Positions 52,437 through 63,654 are shown, counted from the stretch's first letter. The stretch: 64,000 nt of DNA from Thermohalobaculum sp951813525 (GCA_951813525.2 CATOTJ020000002.1:1860001-1924000), one strand, 5' to 3'. Translations and numbers: made by a program. Notes: generated by a model not told the origin, from the letters alone.

Positions 52437-52682
52437 TCAGTCGCCCAGCGCCTTGCCTTCGGCGCTGTCTTCCTTTTCCTCGTCCCGCAAACGGTGCAGG
52501 TGGGCAATGAAATACCGCATATGCGCATTATCGACCGTGCGCTGCGCGGCGTTTTTCCAAGCGGAATGCGCCTTGGCGTAACTCGGGAAAACGCCGATTA
52601 CGTCGATATTGTCGGGGTCTCGAAATTCGGTGGATTGCGGATCAACAAGCTCGCCGCCAAAAACCAAATGCAAACGGACCAT
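52437..52682 (-). CDS. DUF4170 family protein
   Basis: An 81-residue acidic protein, MVRLHLVFGGELVDPQSTEF, then IDVIGVFPSYAKAHSAWKNAA and MRYFIAHLHRLRDEEK. This matches DUF4170, a small alphaproteobacterial family commonly placed beside lipid A genes. A ribosome site, GGAGACAGTCC, precedes ATG 52682. The molecular role is unknown; position between cysQ-like and waaA genes fits an envelope function. Confidence 0.8.
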   Translation of the reverse strand: MVRLHLVFGGELVDPQSTEFRDPDNIDVIGVFPSYAKAHSAWKNAAQRTVDNAHMRYFIAHLHRLRDEEKEDSAEGKALGD

Positions 52683-52736
52683 GGACTGTCTCCTGCCGGT
52701 GTTTCGGGCGCGACCATAGCCATGGCCGCGATCAGG

Positions 52737-53531
52737 TCAATCGGCCTCTGGCTGCCGATAACGCATCAACGCTGTATGCAGTGCCTCAGGCGCCGCGACG
52801 ACCCCCGGCTGCATATGGTCGGGATTGTTAAAGATCAATGACCGGCCCTGCCCGTCGGTCACGCACCCGCCTGCCTCTGCCGCGATCAACGCACCGGCCG
52901 CGATATCCCATTCGAAACTGCTGCGAAATGTGACCATGCAGTCAAAGCGGCCCTCTGCGATCAGACACAGGCGCCAGGCCAGCGATGACCGGAAATGGCG
53001 GTCAACGGGCGGTTGGCCGCCCGGCCAGTTGGCATCGCGCATCTGCACCTTGGCGGCCAGCAGGGTTGCCTCCTGCAGCTTTCGGCGCGTTGACACGGCG
53101 ATTGCGTCGCCGTTCTTGGTCGCCCCCGCGCCCAGCGCCGCGGAAAACAATTCCTGCCGGGCAGGCAGGCCGACCGCCGCGGCGGTCAGCTGCCCGCGCT
53201 CGGCCACCGCCAACGCCGTCGAAAACCCCTGCTCGCCCGCGATGAAGGCGCGCGTGCCGTCAATCGGATCGACGATAAAGACCCGTTCGCAGGACAGGCG
53301 CGCGGCGCCGTCCTCGTCCTCCTCGGACAACCAGCCATAGTCCGGGCGCGCGCGCTGCAAGGTCTCGCGCAGCATCGCGTTGATCTCCAGATCGGCCTCG
53401 GTAACCGGTCCCATGCCGTCGGATTTGTCCCATTGCTTTGGATCCCGGCGAAAATGGCGCATGGCAATTTCGCCCGCCGCTTCGGCAGCCTTGGCCAGCA
53501 ATTCGCGATCATCGGCGGGATCAGGCGCCAA
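52737..53531 (-). CDS. cysQ: 3'(2'),5'-bisphosphate nucleotidase/inositol monophosphatase family (CysQ-like)
   Basis: A 264-residue metal-dependent phosphatase. The inositol-phosphatase signatures are clear: EADLEINAMLRETL, WLSEEDEDG, FIVDPIDGTRAFIAGEQGFS and SSFEWDIAAGALIAAEAGGCVTDG. CysQ removes the 3'-phosphate of PAP, a product of sulfation, so it could serve the sulfotransferase-like gene; this link is inference. The start is TTG 53531 with AGGGA seven bases upstream, overlapping the pmbA-like stop. The CysQ assignment over SuhB rests on length and operon context. Confidence 0.82.
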   Translation of the reverse strand: MAPDPADDRELLAKAAEAAGEIAMRHFRRDPKQWDKSDGMGPVTEADLEINAMLRETLQRARPDYGWLSEEDEDGAARLSCERVFIVDPIDGTRAFIAGEQGFSTALAVAERGQLTAAAVGLPARQELFSAALGAGATKNGDAIAVSTRRKLQEATLLAAKVQMRDANWPGGQPPVDRHFRSSLAWRLCLIAEGRFDCMVTFRSSFEWDIAAGALIAAEAGGCVTDGQGRSLIFNNPDHMQPGVVAAPEALHTALMRYRQPEAD

Positions 53532-54861
53532 TGGTCAGTCCCTGAACCAGTAACGAGGGGACAACCGACGCGCGGTGCGGATCGGCATCGTTGGCCGGGC
53601 GCAGTGTCTTGATCACCTCGGGCAGGCTTCCGGCAATCGTGATCTCGTTGACGGGATAGGCAATCTCGCCGCCTTCGACCCAAAACCCCGAGGCGCCGCG
53701 GCTGTAAGTGCCGGTGGTCGCATTGATCGAGGCGCCGATCATCGAGGTTACGATCAGCCCTGTTCCCATCGCGGCGATCAGATCGTCGCGGCTGTCGGGC
53801 CCCTGGGTCAGGCGCACATTCGTAACCCCCGGTGCTGGCGGTCCGGTCAGCCCGCGCCGCGCATTGCCGGTGGTCTCCAGCCCCAATTTGCGGGCCGACG
53901 CCATGTCCAGAACCCAGCGCACCAATCGCCCATTGGTCACAATGGGCCGGGTCGCCGACGCAATTCCTTCGGCATCAAAAGGGCGCGATGCCATTGCCCG
54001 CGGGCGCGACGGTTCTTCAATCAGATCCAGACCATCGGGCAGGATCGACGCGCCCATCTGATCCATCAGCCAGCTCGACCCGCGTGCAACCGAGGCGCCG
54101 TTGGCCGCGCTCAGCACATGGCCGATCAGACTGGCTGCGATCCGCCGATCGAACAGAACGGGCACGGCCCCGCCCGGCGCCTTGCGCGGATTAAGGTTCG
54201 CGACAGCCCGGCGGCCGGCGCGCTGGCCAACCTCTTCAGCGTCCGGCAAATCGGCCTGATGACGGCGTGCTTCAGCGGCATAGTCGCGTTCACGCCCCAG
54301 CCCGGCACCGGCAATGGCCGACGCCCCGACCGAGATCGAAGTCCGCGCATAGCTGCCCGCGAAACCGTTGCTCGCGGCCACAGCAATCTCGTTTCGGTCA
54401 TAGCCCGCATGGGCCTGCTCGACCTGGGTGACACCCTCTACCGACAAGGCCGCGTCCTCGGCCCGGCGCGCCATCGCCTCCAGCGCTTCCGGCCCGGGCG
54501 GATCTGATTTGTCGTCCAGATCCAGTGCCGCCAGATCTCCGAACCCGCCAACGCGTTCCGGTTCGGCCAGCCCGCACCAAGGGTCCTCGGGCGTCTCGCG
54601 CGCAATCGCGACGGCGCGGTCCGCCATTTCGGCCAGGGCCGCATCGCTTAGATCAGAAGACGCTACAGATGCCTGATGCTGTCCGATGATCACGCGCAAA
54701 CCGGCCTCACGCGCTTCCGCCCGCTCTGCTTCCTCCAGCGCGCCGCCAGCAGTCCCGACAAAGACGGATTGACCTTCCAAAACCAACGCATCCGCCGACA
54801 CGGCGCCCGCCTTTTGGGCAATCTCGATCAATTGGGCGGCAATATCGCCATTCGTCTTCAC
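53521..54861 (-). CDS. TldD/PmbA family metalloprotease-related protein
   Basis: A 446-residue protein of the PmbA (TldE) side of the family; TldD-TldE cleave peptides and help mature microcins or CcdA antitoxin in other bacteria. Motifs are VGASAIAGAGLGRERDYA and the C-terminal DLIAAMGTGLIVTSMIGASINATTGTYSRGASGFWVEGGEIAYPVNEITIAG. The TldE side lacks the HExxxH zinc motif, consistent with this sequence. No tldD is in this window. ATG 54861 overlaps the MAPEG stop. Confidence 0.88.
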   Translation of the reverse strand: MKTNGDIAAQLIEIAQKAGAVSADALVLEGQSVFVGTAGGALEEAERAEAREAGLRVIIGQHQASVASSDLSDAALAEMADRAVAIARETPEDPWCGLAEPERVGGFGDLAALDLDDKSDPPGPEALEAMARRAEDAALSVEGVTQVEQAHAGYDRNEIAVAASNGFAGSYARTSISVGASAIAGAGLGRERDYAAEARRHQADLPDAEEVGQRAGRRAVANLNPRKAPGGAVPVLFDRRIAASLIGHVLSAANGASVARGSSWLMDQMGASILPDGLDLIEEPSRPRAMASRPFDAEGIASATRPIVTNGRLVRWVLDMASARKLGLETTGNARRGLTGPPAPGVTNVRLTQGPDSRDDLIAAMGTGLIVTSMIGASINATTGTYSRGASGFWVEGGEIAYPVNEITIAGSLPEVIKTLRPANDADPHRASVVPSLLVQGLTIGA

Positions 54862-55250
54862 AGGCCGAACCCGTGGCGAATCAGATCAAGCGCCAGCACC
54901 GCGGTGGTCAAAAGCGTCAGCAGCATCCCATAGAACCGCAACCGGAAACCGTCGCGGATCTTCAGAAAGTGGACCCCGTGCAACCCCCGTCCGATGGCAA
55001 ACGCCATCGCAACCGCATAGAGGAACCCCGGCGGCGATTGCAGCCCCTCCGCCAATCCCAGCAGGATGAGAAACAGTGGAATGGTCTCGGCGGCATTGCC
55101 ATGGCCGCGTATCAGCCGCTCGCCCAACACGTCGCCAGCCGATCCCATCGAGACCTTGTTGCCCCGGCGAAACCGGACAACCGACATCGCCAGGAACAGA
55201 ACCCACAACGCCAGCAGACCGGCGAAAAGCGCGGTGATCGGCAATGCCAT
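54858..55250 (-). CDS. MAPEG family membrane protein
   Basis: A 130-residue protein with four predicted membrane helices (ITALFAGLLALWVLFLAMSVV; then GHGNAAETIPLFLILLGLAEG and two more). The GNAAETIPLF motif is the MAPEG hallmark. MAPEG proteins handle glutathione or eicosanoid-like lipids in eukaryotes; the bacterial role is unclear. A good ribosome site (GGGGGACGTT) precedes ATG 55250. It lies 21 bp after the guanylyltransferase stop, in one probable transcript. Confidence 0.85.
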   Translation of the reverse strand: MALPITALFAGLLALWVLFLAMSVVRFRRGNKVSMGSAGDVLGERLIRGHGNAAETIPLFLILLGLAEGLQSPPGFLYAVAMAFAIGRGLHGVHFLKIRDGFRLRFYGMLLTLLTTAVLALDLIRHGFGL

Positions 55251-55271
55251 AACGTCCCCCCATGATCCGGG

Positions 55272-56693
55272 TCAGTCCCGGGAATAGACATCCTCATAGC
55301 GCACGATGTCGTCTTCGCCCAGATATGCACCCGACTGCACTTCGATAAGATGCAGATCGACCTTGCCGGGATTTTCCAGCCGGTGAACCGCACCAAGAGG
55401 GATATAGACTGACTGGTTCTCGGACAATAGGCGCACATCGTCGTCGACGGTCACTTTTGCCGACCCGGCAACGACCACCCAATGCTCTGATCGGTGAACA
55501 TGGGACTGCAGCGAAAGCTGGCCGCCCGGTTTGACCATGATCTGCTTAACCTGAAACCGCTCGCCCAGCGCCAAGGTCTCGTACCAGCCCCAGGGCCGGT
55601 AGCAGCGCGGAAAATCGGTCGCTTGGGCGGCGCCGCGCGCGGTCAGTGCATCGACCGCCAGCCTCACATCCTGGGTGCGGTCCATATCCGCCACCAGAAC
55701 AGCGTCACGCATGGCAATCGCAGTGATGTTCTTCAGACCGATCCCGACCAGTTGAATGTCCGAATGCTCCGAACGCAGCAGGGTCGTCTCGCAATCGATT
55801 GCAACGGTATTGTCGCCGCTGGCAACGCCTGCATCGTCCCGCGGTGTCTCCTGCCAGACCGTCGACCAGGACCCCAGATCGTTCCATCCGCAATCGACGG
55901 GCACGACCTGACCCTGCACATGCTCCATGACCGCATAGTCGATCGAGATATTGGGGCTGGCGCCATAGGCATCGCCGTCGAGCCGGAAGAAAAACAGATC
56001 CTCGCGCCCCGCCTCGACCGCCGCGCGGCAGGCGCGATCGACATCGGGGGCGTGGGTCTCGAACGCCGCCAGAATGGCTGGGGCAGAAAAGACGAACATG
56101 CCCGAATTCCACAGGAACCGTCCGTCCGCCACCATCTCCTCGGCGCGCCGCAGGTCCGGCTTTTCGACAAAACGCACGAAAGGCCGCGCACCATCGGCGT
56201 CATCGGATGCCATCTCGATATAACCATAGCCCGTCTCGGGCCGGTCGGGGCGAATGCCGAAGGTCACCAGATGGCCATCGCGTGCCGCCGCGACCGCCTG
56301 CTGTGTCGCCGCGGCAAAGGCAGGCTCGTCCGCGATCAGGTGATCAGAGGGCAGCACCATCAGAACGCCATCCGGGTCGATCCCGGCGATCATCCGGGCT
56401 GCGGCGCAAACCGCGGGCGCCGTGTTCCGACCGACCGGTTCGACAACGATCCGGGTCGCGGCGCTGCCGATCTCGTCCATCTGTTCGGCGACGACGAAGC
56501 GAAAATCCTCGTTCGTCAGCAACAGCGGGTCGGCGTGCCCCTGCCCCTGCAGCCGCGTTAGCGTCCGCTGGAACAGTGACCCGCCGGGAAACAAGGAACT
56601 GAACTGTTTCGGATAAGATTTGCGCGACAGCGGCCACAGCCGTGTGCCGGACCCGCCGCACATGATCACGGGGTAAACGCCGGCCTTACTCAT
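55272..56693 (-). CDS. manC: Mannose-1-phosphate guanylyltransferase / mannose-6-phosphate isomerase (ManC type)
   Basis: A 473-residue bifunctional-type enzyme forming GDP-mannose. The N-terminal nucleotidyltransferase signature is MCGGSGTRLWPLSRKSYPKQF (residues 11-31), followed by LPSDHLIAD and FVEKPDL. The C-terminal cupin isomerase domain reads RPWGWYETLALGERFQVKQIMV, LQSHVHRSEHWVVVAGSAKV and YIPLGAVHRLENPG. GDP-mannose feeds surface polysaccharides, so it could supply the glycosyltransferases near 8-13 kb and 48 kb. Confidence 0.92.
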   Translation of the reverse strand: MSKAGVYPVIMCGGSGTRLWPLSRKSYPKQFSSLFPGGSLFQRTLTRLQGQGHADPLLLTNEDFRFVVAEQMDEIGSAATRIVVEPVGRNTAPAVCAAARMIAGIDPDGVLMVLPSDHLIADEPAFAAATQQAVAAARDGHLVTFGIRPDRPETGYGYIEMASDDADGARPFVRFVEKPDLRRAEEMVADGRFLWNSGMFVFSAPAILAAFETHAPDVDRACRAAVEAGREDLFFFRLDGDAYGASPNISIDYAVMEHVQGQVVPVDCGWNDLGSWSTVWQETPRDDAGVASGDNTVAIDCETTLLRSEHSDIQLVGIGLKNITAIAMRDAVLVADMDRTQDVRLAVDALTARGAAQATDFPRCYRPWGWYETLALGERFQVKQIMVKPGGQLSLQSHVHRSEHWVVVAGSAKVTVDDDVRLLSENQSVYIPLGAVHRLENPGKVDLHLIEVQSGAYLGEDDIVRYEDVYSRD

Positions 56694-56732
56694 CGTGCGC
56701 TCCTGGCTGCGCGCCGCCTGCGCACCGTTCGG

Positions 56733-57044
56733 TCAGTGGGTCCAAGCCCCCCGCCGGTCGTACGCGAAATTGCCGCCATATCCGCGCGGGCGCACATTGG
56801 GCCGGCGCTTTTTCGCTTCCTCGACCACATAGGCAATGCCATTGCGCTCGGCATAGTCGATGGCCGCTTCCTTGCTGGAGAAGTCCATCCGCACCTGGCC
56901 GCGCATATCGCCCGAACCGGTCCAGCCCATCAACGGATCGATACGCTTTTGCTCCTCCGGTGCGAACTCCAGCACCCAGGAACGGGTATTGCCCTGTCCG
57001 CTGGTCATCGCGCTTTTCGAAGGTTGATAGATCCGGGCCTGCAT
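56733..57044 (-). CDS. ETC complex I subunit (NDUFS4-like) family protein
   Basis: A 103-residue protein with the family pattern ARIYQPSKSAMTSGQGNTRSW, then FAPEEQKRIDPLMGWTGSGD and MDFSSKEAAIDYAERNGIAY and a basic C-terminus. It is the alphaproteobacterial relative of the mitochondrial complex I accessory subunit NDUFS4. GGAGAAGATTT precedes ATG 57044. It is not near other nuo genes here. Confidence 0.9.
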   Translation of the reverse strand: MQARIYQPSKSAMTSGQGNTRSWVLEFAPEEQKRIDPLMGWTGSGDMRGQVRMDFSSKEAAIDYAERNGIAYVVEEAKKRRPNVRPRGYGGNFAYDRRGAWTH

Positions 57045-57217
57045 AAATCTTCTCCGCCATCCGCTTTTATATGCCGGTACTGGGTTGATATCGCGTGAAC
57101 GGCGCCGATAGGCAAGAGGCCAATCAGCCGAAACCGCTCAACAAATGGACCGATTTCCGCTCGGCTTGCCGCGATGCCAACACGGCCCCCCGCGGGCGCC
57201 GTAGGATCAAACCGCCG

Positions 57218-57616
57218 TCAGGCGGGCGCCATGACCCGGTCCGGCATCAATGCAACGCCGCGCGCCAGGGGGCCGTTCATGCGGCCCGCTGAAAACCAGC
57301 GCGCCAGCAACCCCTTCGCGCGCAGATCCGGATTGCGGGCGAGGAAATCGTCGGCATCGGCAAAATCCCCGGTCGCACGGCGCTCTGCGATGATGCTCAT
57401 ATAGGCCATCGTCACCGTCGCGTTGAACTTGTCCGCCGCACCGGACCGCGCTGCGGCGCCCTGGATGCCGCGTGCAAACAGGGCCAGCGCCTCGAAGAAC
57501 GGCTCCTCCTCCAACGCCTGATAGGCAACGGCGATATGTTGCCCGTGCCCGAAATCGCAGGTGTGAAGGGTATCGGTGCGCATCTGGTCCAGCATTTCGG
57601 CATATTGTTTGCTCAA
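57218..57616 (-). CDS. Hypothetical protein of a two-gene unit
   Basis: A 132-residue protein that I do not recognise. It is largely helical, with the block TLHTCDFGHGQHIAVAYQAL near residues 16-35 and FNATVTMAYMSIIAERRAT. The His/Cys-rich first part could bind metal. ATG 57616 overlaps the stop of the upstream small gene (ATGA), so the two are co-translated and probably work together. No toxin or antitoxin family match is evident. Confidence 0.6.
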   Translation of the reverse strand: MSKQYAEMLDQMRTDTLHTCDFGHGQHIAVAYQALEEEPFFEALALFARGIQGAAARSGAADKFNATVTMAYMSIIAERRATGDFADADDFLARNPDLRAKGLLARWFSAGRMNGPLARGVALMPDRVMAPA

Positions 57617-57861
57617 CTGTCATCCTCCGTCAGTCGGTGGCTGTCTGCCGCCGTCAGGTCCAGATCATAGACCGCGCACAGCCCGGCAATCTTGCTGCGG
57701 GTTTTCTCCGAGAACGGTGTCTTCCCTTCAAAGGCATGCAACGCAATGCCCTCGACCAGCTCGCCGACCGGCATCTCCAGATGCTCGGCCAGCCCCTTCA
57801 GGACTTTCAACAACTGCTTTTCCAGCCGCATGCCCGTTTGGGTTCGCTCAATCGTGCTCAT
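57613..57861 (-). CDS. Small hypothetical protein, possible DNA-binding autoregulator
   Basis: An 82-residue product, MSTIERTQTGMRLEKQLLKV, with a helical VLKGLAEHLEMPVGELVEGI stretch resembling ribbon-helix-helix proteins. ATG 57861 is chosen because the longer frame lacks a start with a ribosome site and enters the neighbouring gene. A perfect palindrome ends on this start codon, as expected for an autoregulated gene. I cannot assign the family. Confidence 0.55.
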   Translation of the reverse strand: MSTIERTQTGMRLEKQLLKVLKGLAEHLEMPVGELVEGIALHAFEGKTPFSEKTRSKIAGLCAVYDLDLTAADSHRLTEDDS

Positions 57862-57882
57862 ATTGTTACATTGGTAACAATA
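57861..57882. promoter_or_regulatory. Palindrome over the start codon (TATTGTTAC/GTAACAATA)
   Basis: Perfect 9-bp arms with a 4-base centre ATTG lie between the FAD dehydrogenase stop (57893) and the start of the small gene, sharing one base of its ATG. Binding here would block transcription or initiation. The GTTAC-N4-GTAAC form resembles TetR or CopG-type operators. Confidence 0.55.
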
Positions 57883-57892
57883 TACCGTTCTG

Positions 57893-59521
57893 TCAAGCCG
57901 ACAGCCCGGCCCTCCGCCCCGAAAACAGGCACCCGCCCAGAAATGTGCCCTCCAAGGCGTTGTACCCGTGATACCCGCCGCCACCGAAACCGGCGACCTC
58001 TCCGGCGGCAAACAACCCCTCGACGGGCGCCCCGTCTGCCCCCAGGACCCGGCCAGACAAATCAGTCTGCAATCCGCCCAGCGATTTTCGCGTCAGGATG
58101 TTAAGCTTCACCCCGATCAGCGGTCCGGCCTTGGGGTCGAGGATCCGGTGCGGTTTCGCCACCCGGATCAGCTTGTCGCCCAGATAGGCGCGGGCACCGC
58201 GCAGCGCGATGATCTGCGCATCCTTGGCGACCTTGTTCGTGATCTGGGCATCGCGCGCCACGATCTGGGCGCGAATACGGGCCGGGTCCAGAAGCGGCTG
58301 ATCGGTCTTGGCATTCATGCCCGCGACCAGCGTTTCCAGATCTCCGGCGACGGTAAAATCAGCCCCGTGTTGCTTGAACGCCTCGACCGCCTTCGGCGCG
58401 CCCGACGACAAACGATCCGACAACAGCAGTTTCCAGCTTTTCCCCGTCAGGTCGTCGTTCTGCTCGGACCCTGACAGCGCGAATTCCTTTTCAATGATCT
58501 TCTGGGTCAGCACGAACCAACTGTGCCCACGCCCCGTCGACAGAATGCGCTTCAGCGTTGAAAGCGTGTCGAACCCGGGCAGGCACGGCGCCTCCATCCT
58601 GTCTCCAAGCGCATCGAACCACAGCGAGGACGGGCCCGGCAGAATCCGGATACCATGCTGCGGCCAGATCGGGTTCCAGTTTCGCAACCCTTCCGTATAG
58701 TGCCACATCCTGTCCGTATTGATAGTGCGCCCGCCCGCTGCCTCGGTGATCGCCAGCATGGCGCCATCCACATGCGCGGGCACGCCCGAGACCATAAAAC
58801 CCGGGGCCGCCCCCAACCGGTCCACCGGCCACTTGGCCCGGACCAGATCGTGATTTCCGCCGATCCCGCCAGAGGTGACGATCACGCTTTCGGCGCTGAC
58901 CTGGAAATCACCGATCACGCCTTGCGGCGACGACACGCCGCGTTCGACCTCGGACGGTTCCAGAACATCCCCTGCCGCGCCGACGACCCGTCCGGCTTCG
59001 ACAGTCAGCGACGTCACCCGGTGGCGATACTTCATTTCGACCAGCGCGTGCCCGGCCACCGGCAAAAATGGCTCCAGCACCCCGGGCCCGGTGCCCCAGG
59101 TCACATGAAACCGCGGTACCGAATTGCCATGCCCGCTGGCCAGGGCGCCGCCGCGCTCGGCCCACCCGACCACCGGAAACCAGCGCATTCCCAAACCGTG
59201 CAGCCAAGGGCGCATCTCGGTCGCAGCAAAATCCAGATAGGCCTCGGCCCATTTGCGCGGCCAGGCATCCTCGTCGCGGTCGAACCCGGCCGATCCGGCC
59301 CAATCGCGCCCGGCAAGATCGCGCGAATCGCGCACACGCAGACGCCGCTGTTCAGGCGTGTCGATCATGAACAGCCCGCCCAGCGACCAGAATGCCTGAC
59401 CGCCCAGCGATTGTGGCCCCTCCTGATCGACAATGATCACCCGCCGCCCGCGCGCCACCGCTTCGTGCGCCGCGACCAGCCCGGCCAACCCGGCCCCGAT
59501 AATCAGAACATCCGCTTGCAT
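57893..59521 (-). CDS. FAD-binding dehydrogenase (KsdD/fumarate-reductase-like, COG3573)
   Basis: A 542-residue flavoprotein from ATG 59521 (GAGGGCGCGGGA just before). The N-terminal dinucleotide fold is DVLIIGAGLAGLVAAHEA, then VDQEGPQSLGGQAFWSLGGLFM. Catalytic-domain blocks are VIVTSGGIGGNHDLVRAKWP and WPQHGIRILPG. The C-terminal GGGGYHGYNALEGTFLGGCLFSGR binds FAD. COG3573 enzymes oxidise or reduce ring or unsaturated substrates; the substrate here is unknown. Confidence 0.87.
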   Translation of the reverse strand: MQADVLIIGAGLAGLVAAHEAVARGRRVIIVDQEGPQSLGGQAFWSLGGLFMIDTPEQRRLRVRDSRDLAGRDWAGSAGFDRDEDAWPRKWAEAYLDFAATEMRPWLHGLGMRWFPVVGWAERGGALASGHGNSVPRFHVTWGTGPGVLEPFLPVAGHALVEMKYRHRVTSLTVEAGRVVGAAGDVLEPSEVERGVSSPQGVIGDFQVSAESVIVTSGGIGGNHDLVRAKWPVDRLGAAPGFMVSGVPAHVDGAMLAITEAAGGRTINTDRMWHYTEGLRNWNPIWPQHGIRILPGPSSLWFDALGDRMEAPCLPGFDTLSTLKRILSTGRGHSWFVLTQKIIEKEFALSGSEQNDDLTGKSWKLLLSDRLSSGAPKAVEAFKQHGADFTVAGDLETLVAGMNAKTDQPLLDPARIRAQIVARDAQITNKVAKDAQIIALRGARAYLGDKLIRVAKPHRILDPKAGPLIGVKLNILTRKSLGGLQTDLSGRVLGADGAPVEGLFAAGEVAGFGGGGYHGYNALEGTFLGGCLFSGRRAGLSA

Positions 59522-59880
59522 TCCCGCGCCCTCGATCAAACCAGAATGTCAGGGTGAAGCAGACGAATGGACGAGACAACATCGCTGTTGCGCCCAATGT
59601 GCGTGTTGGTGTTGTGATTCTTGGTGTCAGGAAAGTCGCGCCGCCATCCAGATGCAGGGAGCGAGGGTGGGGTGGATGTTGCACCCGGTTGGCGGCGCTC
59701 TGCTGCTTGCGAATCCTCGATACACCCTAAGGGAGAACGCCGTCAACCTCCTCAATTCGCGAATCACTAAATAAATTTTTCAGATTGCAAAGATATTTGC
59801 ATTCCGCAAAGTGCAAGAGGGTAATAGCGATATTGCGCTGGATGTACTACCTTTGTTCGACAGGCCCAACGGATGACCAG
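59522..59880. other. Intergenic region upstream of uvrB
   Basis: About 360 bp. It contains no gene that I can support. A/T-rich sequence near 59765-59800 may be the uvrB promoter, followed by a LexA-like box at 59844-59858. The longer uvrB frame start at 59785 would place that box inside the gene, so ATG 59881 is preferred. Confidence 0.45.
59844..59858 (+). promoter_or_regulatory. Candidate LexA (SOS) box
   Basis: GTAC-TACCTTT-GTTC, one base from the alphaproteobacterial LexA consensus GTTC-N7-GTTC. It sits 22 bases before the uvrB ATG. uvrB is a classical LexA target, which supports the reading. Confidence 0.5.
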
Positions 59881-62043
<2,163 letters not shown>

Positions 62044-62185
62044 GGGCAAGTTAGACGCAGTTCGTATTCCCATTTCATAGCGTTTCTCGTCGCCGGCAAG
62101 CCCGGGCGCCATGCCGGTCATTTCCGCTTGCATAATGGCCTGCACGGCCGCAGCTTCATCAGCGTAAGGACACTTGAGGGGCGCT

Positions 62186-63262
62186 ATGGTTCACCGCAAA
62201 TTGCTCGCGATACCGCTTTTTGCGACCTTCCTGTTTGCTGTCGGGGACGCCCGCGCGCAATCTTCTGGCTCTGCTAGCGCTTGCGCTTCGCCCGAAGTCA
62301 CGGCGGTAGTTCCTGACACGTCAGGCGAGAATCTTTTTGTGCGCGGCAAATGCCTCGGTGATCTGCCAACAGTAATATTGAGTGATTCCACGGGTTTCCG
62401 GCATCAACTGGCAGCACATACCAGCGTGGCCGACGCTCGAGTTCGCTACCGTTTGCCGGAGGGAATTAAGCCCGGCAACTATAGGCTTTCCGTTACTCCG
62501 AGCGGCCGCGCGGAAATTCCTTGGGTGATAACGATTGGCGCGGTTGGCCCATCCGGTCCGCGGGGGAGAACGGGCGCGGCAGGTCCGACCGGTGAAACGG
62601 GACAAAGGGGTCCGAGTGGGCCTCAAGGCCCGATCGGCGAGACCGGGGCGGTTGGGCAGCAGGGCCCGGCGGGGCCGGTTGGTCCGACGGGGCCCGCGGG
62701 ACCCGGAATAACCACAAAGGTCCAACGCCTGATCGCACTTTTTTCCGCTCCAGATATTCCAATCAAACCCAATGGTTTTGCGATTCTGGACATTCCCTTC
62801 AATCGCCTCGAAGCCAGCCCGCCGATTTCACCAACGATCTTTGATGACGCCACTTATCCAATCGGTCCTGAAGCGGTTTTCTATCGAAAGGGCCGGGGCA
62901 TCGCGATCGGTCGCGACGGTGTTTATCAGACCGCCTTGTCAGTTCTGATCAGCCATGACGGGAACGCTAACGCGTCATCGGGAAGCAGCGTCGCCGCTGC
63001 CTATATCGTGACATTCAAATGTAACATCGATACTTCGTCCGACCGGTACATGGCGCCCTTGATGATTGAGGCAAGACGAACACTGCCGTCTGGTTCCGGC
63101 GAAGAAACACTCAGCGGCATGTCGGTCATCACCGTGGGGCGCGGGCTGCAAATGCGTAGCGGCCGCTGTTTCGGTATTGTCGTCAGGGAACTGACGGGAA
63201 GAGGACAGGGCTTCAAGGTCCACGGAGCGCGTATCTCGATCGTGCGCCTCGGCGATCTTTGA
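62186..63262 (+). CDS. Secreted collagen-like protein
   Basis: A 358-residue protein from ATG 62186, with GAGGGG shortly before it. Signal peptide MVHRKLLAIPLFATFLFAVG, cleaved near DARAQ. Residues about 35-110 form a beta-rich domain resembling IPT/TIG. Then a run of Gly-x-y triplets (about 118-174, rich in GPT, GPA, GPQ and GET) predicts a collagen-like triple helix. The C-terminal about 180 residues are a beta-rich globular head, possibly a trimerisation or binding domain. Such bacterial collagens usually sit at the cell surface. Confidence 0.85.
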   Translation: MVHRKLLAIPLFATFLFAVGDARAQSSGSASACASPEVTAVVPDTSGENLFVRGKCLGDLPTVILSDSTGFRHQLAAHTSVADARVRYRLPEGIKPGNYRLSVTPSGRAEIPWVITIGAVGPSGPRGRTGAAGPTGETGQRGPSGPQGPIGETGAVGQQGPAGPVGPTGPAGPGITTKVQRLIALFSAPDIPIKPNGFAILDIPFNRLEASPPISPTIFDDATYPIGPEAVFYRKGRGIAIGRDGVYQTALSVLISHDGNANASSGSSVAAAYIVTFKCNIDTSSDRYMAPLMIEARRTLPSGSGEETLSGMSVITVGRGLQMRSGRCFGIVVRELTGRGQGFKVHGARISIVRLGDL

Positions 63263-63284
63263 AACAGCGCGAGCTGCAATGCAT

Positions 63285-63301
63285 CGCGAAATCGCGTTTT
63301 T
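63285..63301 (+). terminator. Short hairpin with T-run after the collagen-like gene
   Basis: CGCG-AAAT-CGCG followed by TTTTT, 22 bases beyond the stop. The stem is only four pairs, so strength is modest. Confidence 0.35.
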
Positions 63302-63438
63302 GCTGAGGCACAGTATCTGCAGGCTGGCACGGATCATTATTCTACATCCGAGCACAGAAGCGCACCCGGTCCATCCAGACCCCTTCAATCATGATACACT
63401 CCCCTGCCCGCCACCATAAACCCAAAGAAAGCCCCAAC

Positions 63439-63654
63439 ATGCGCTGGTTCTTCCGTACCTTCTTCCCCGGTCTTTTCGAACGTATGCGCGCCGAGTCGCT
63501 GACTTGGATCATGGCGTGCCCGAAATGCGGACAAGAAACATCGGTCTGGGATGCCGGCGGAATCCGATACAAGGCAAAGGGAGAACCCATCTGGCGGCGC
63601 CGCTGCGAGGGGTGCGGCGAAGTCGCAAACCTCAAAGTCTCCCGTCGCCAATAG
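63439..63654 (+). CDS. Small zinc-ribbon-like protein
   Basis: A 71-residue protein, preferred from ATG 63439 (MRWFFRTFFPGLFERM). Two CxxC pairs, CPKCGQ and CEGCGE, form a probable zinc ribbon. The N-terminal aromatic/Arg helix may be amphipathic. Not a family I can name. The frame upstream is open to 63391, but that part is not protein-like. Confidence 0.6.
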   Translation: MRWFFRTFFPGLFERMRAESLTWIMACPKCGQETSVWDAGGIRYKAKGEPIWRRRCEGCGEVANLKVSRRQ

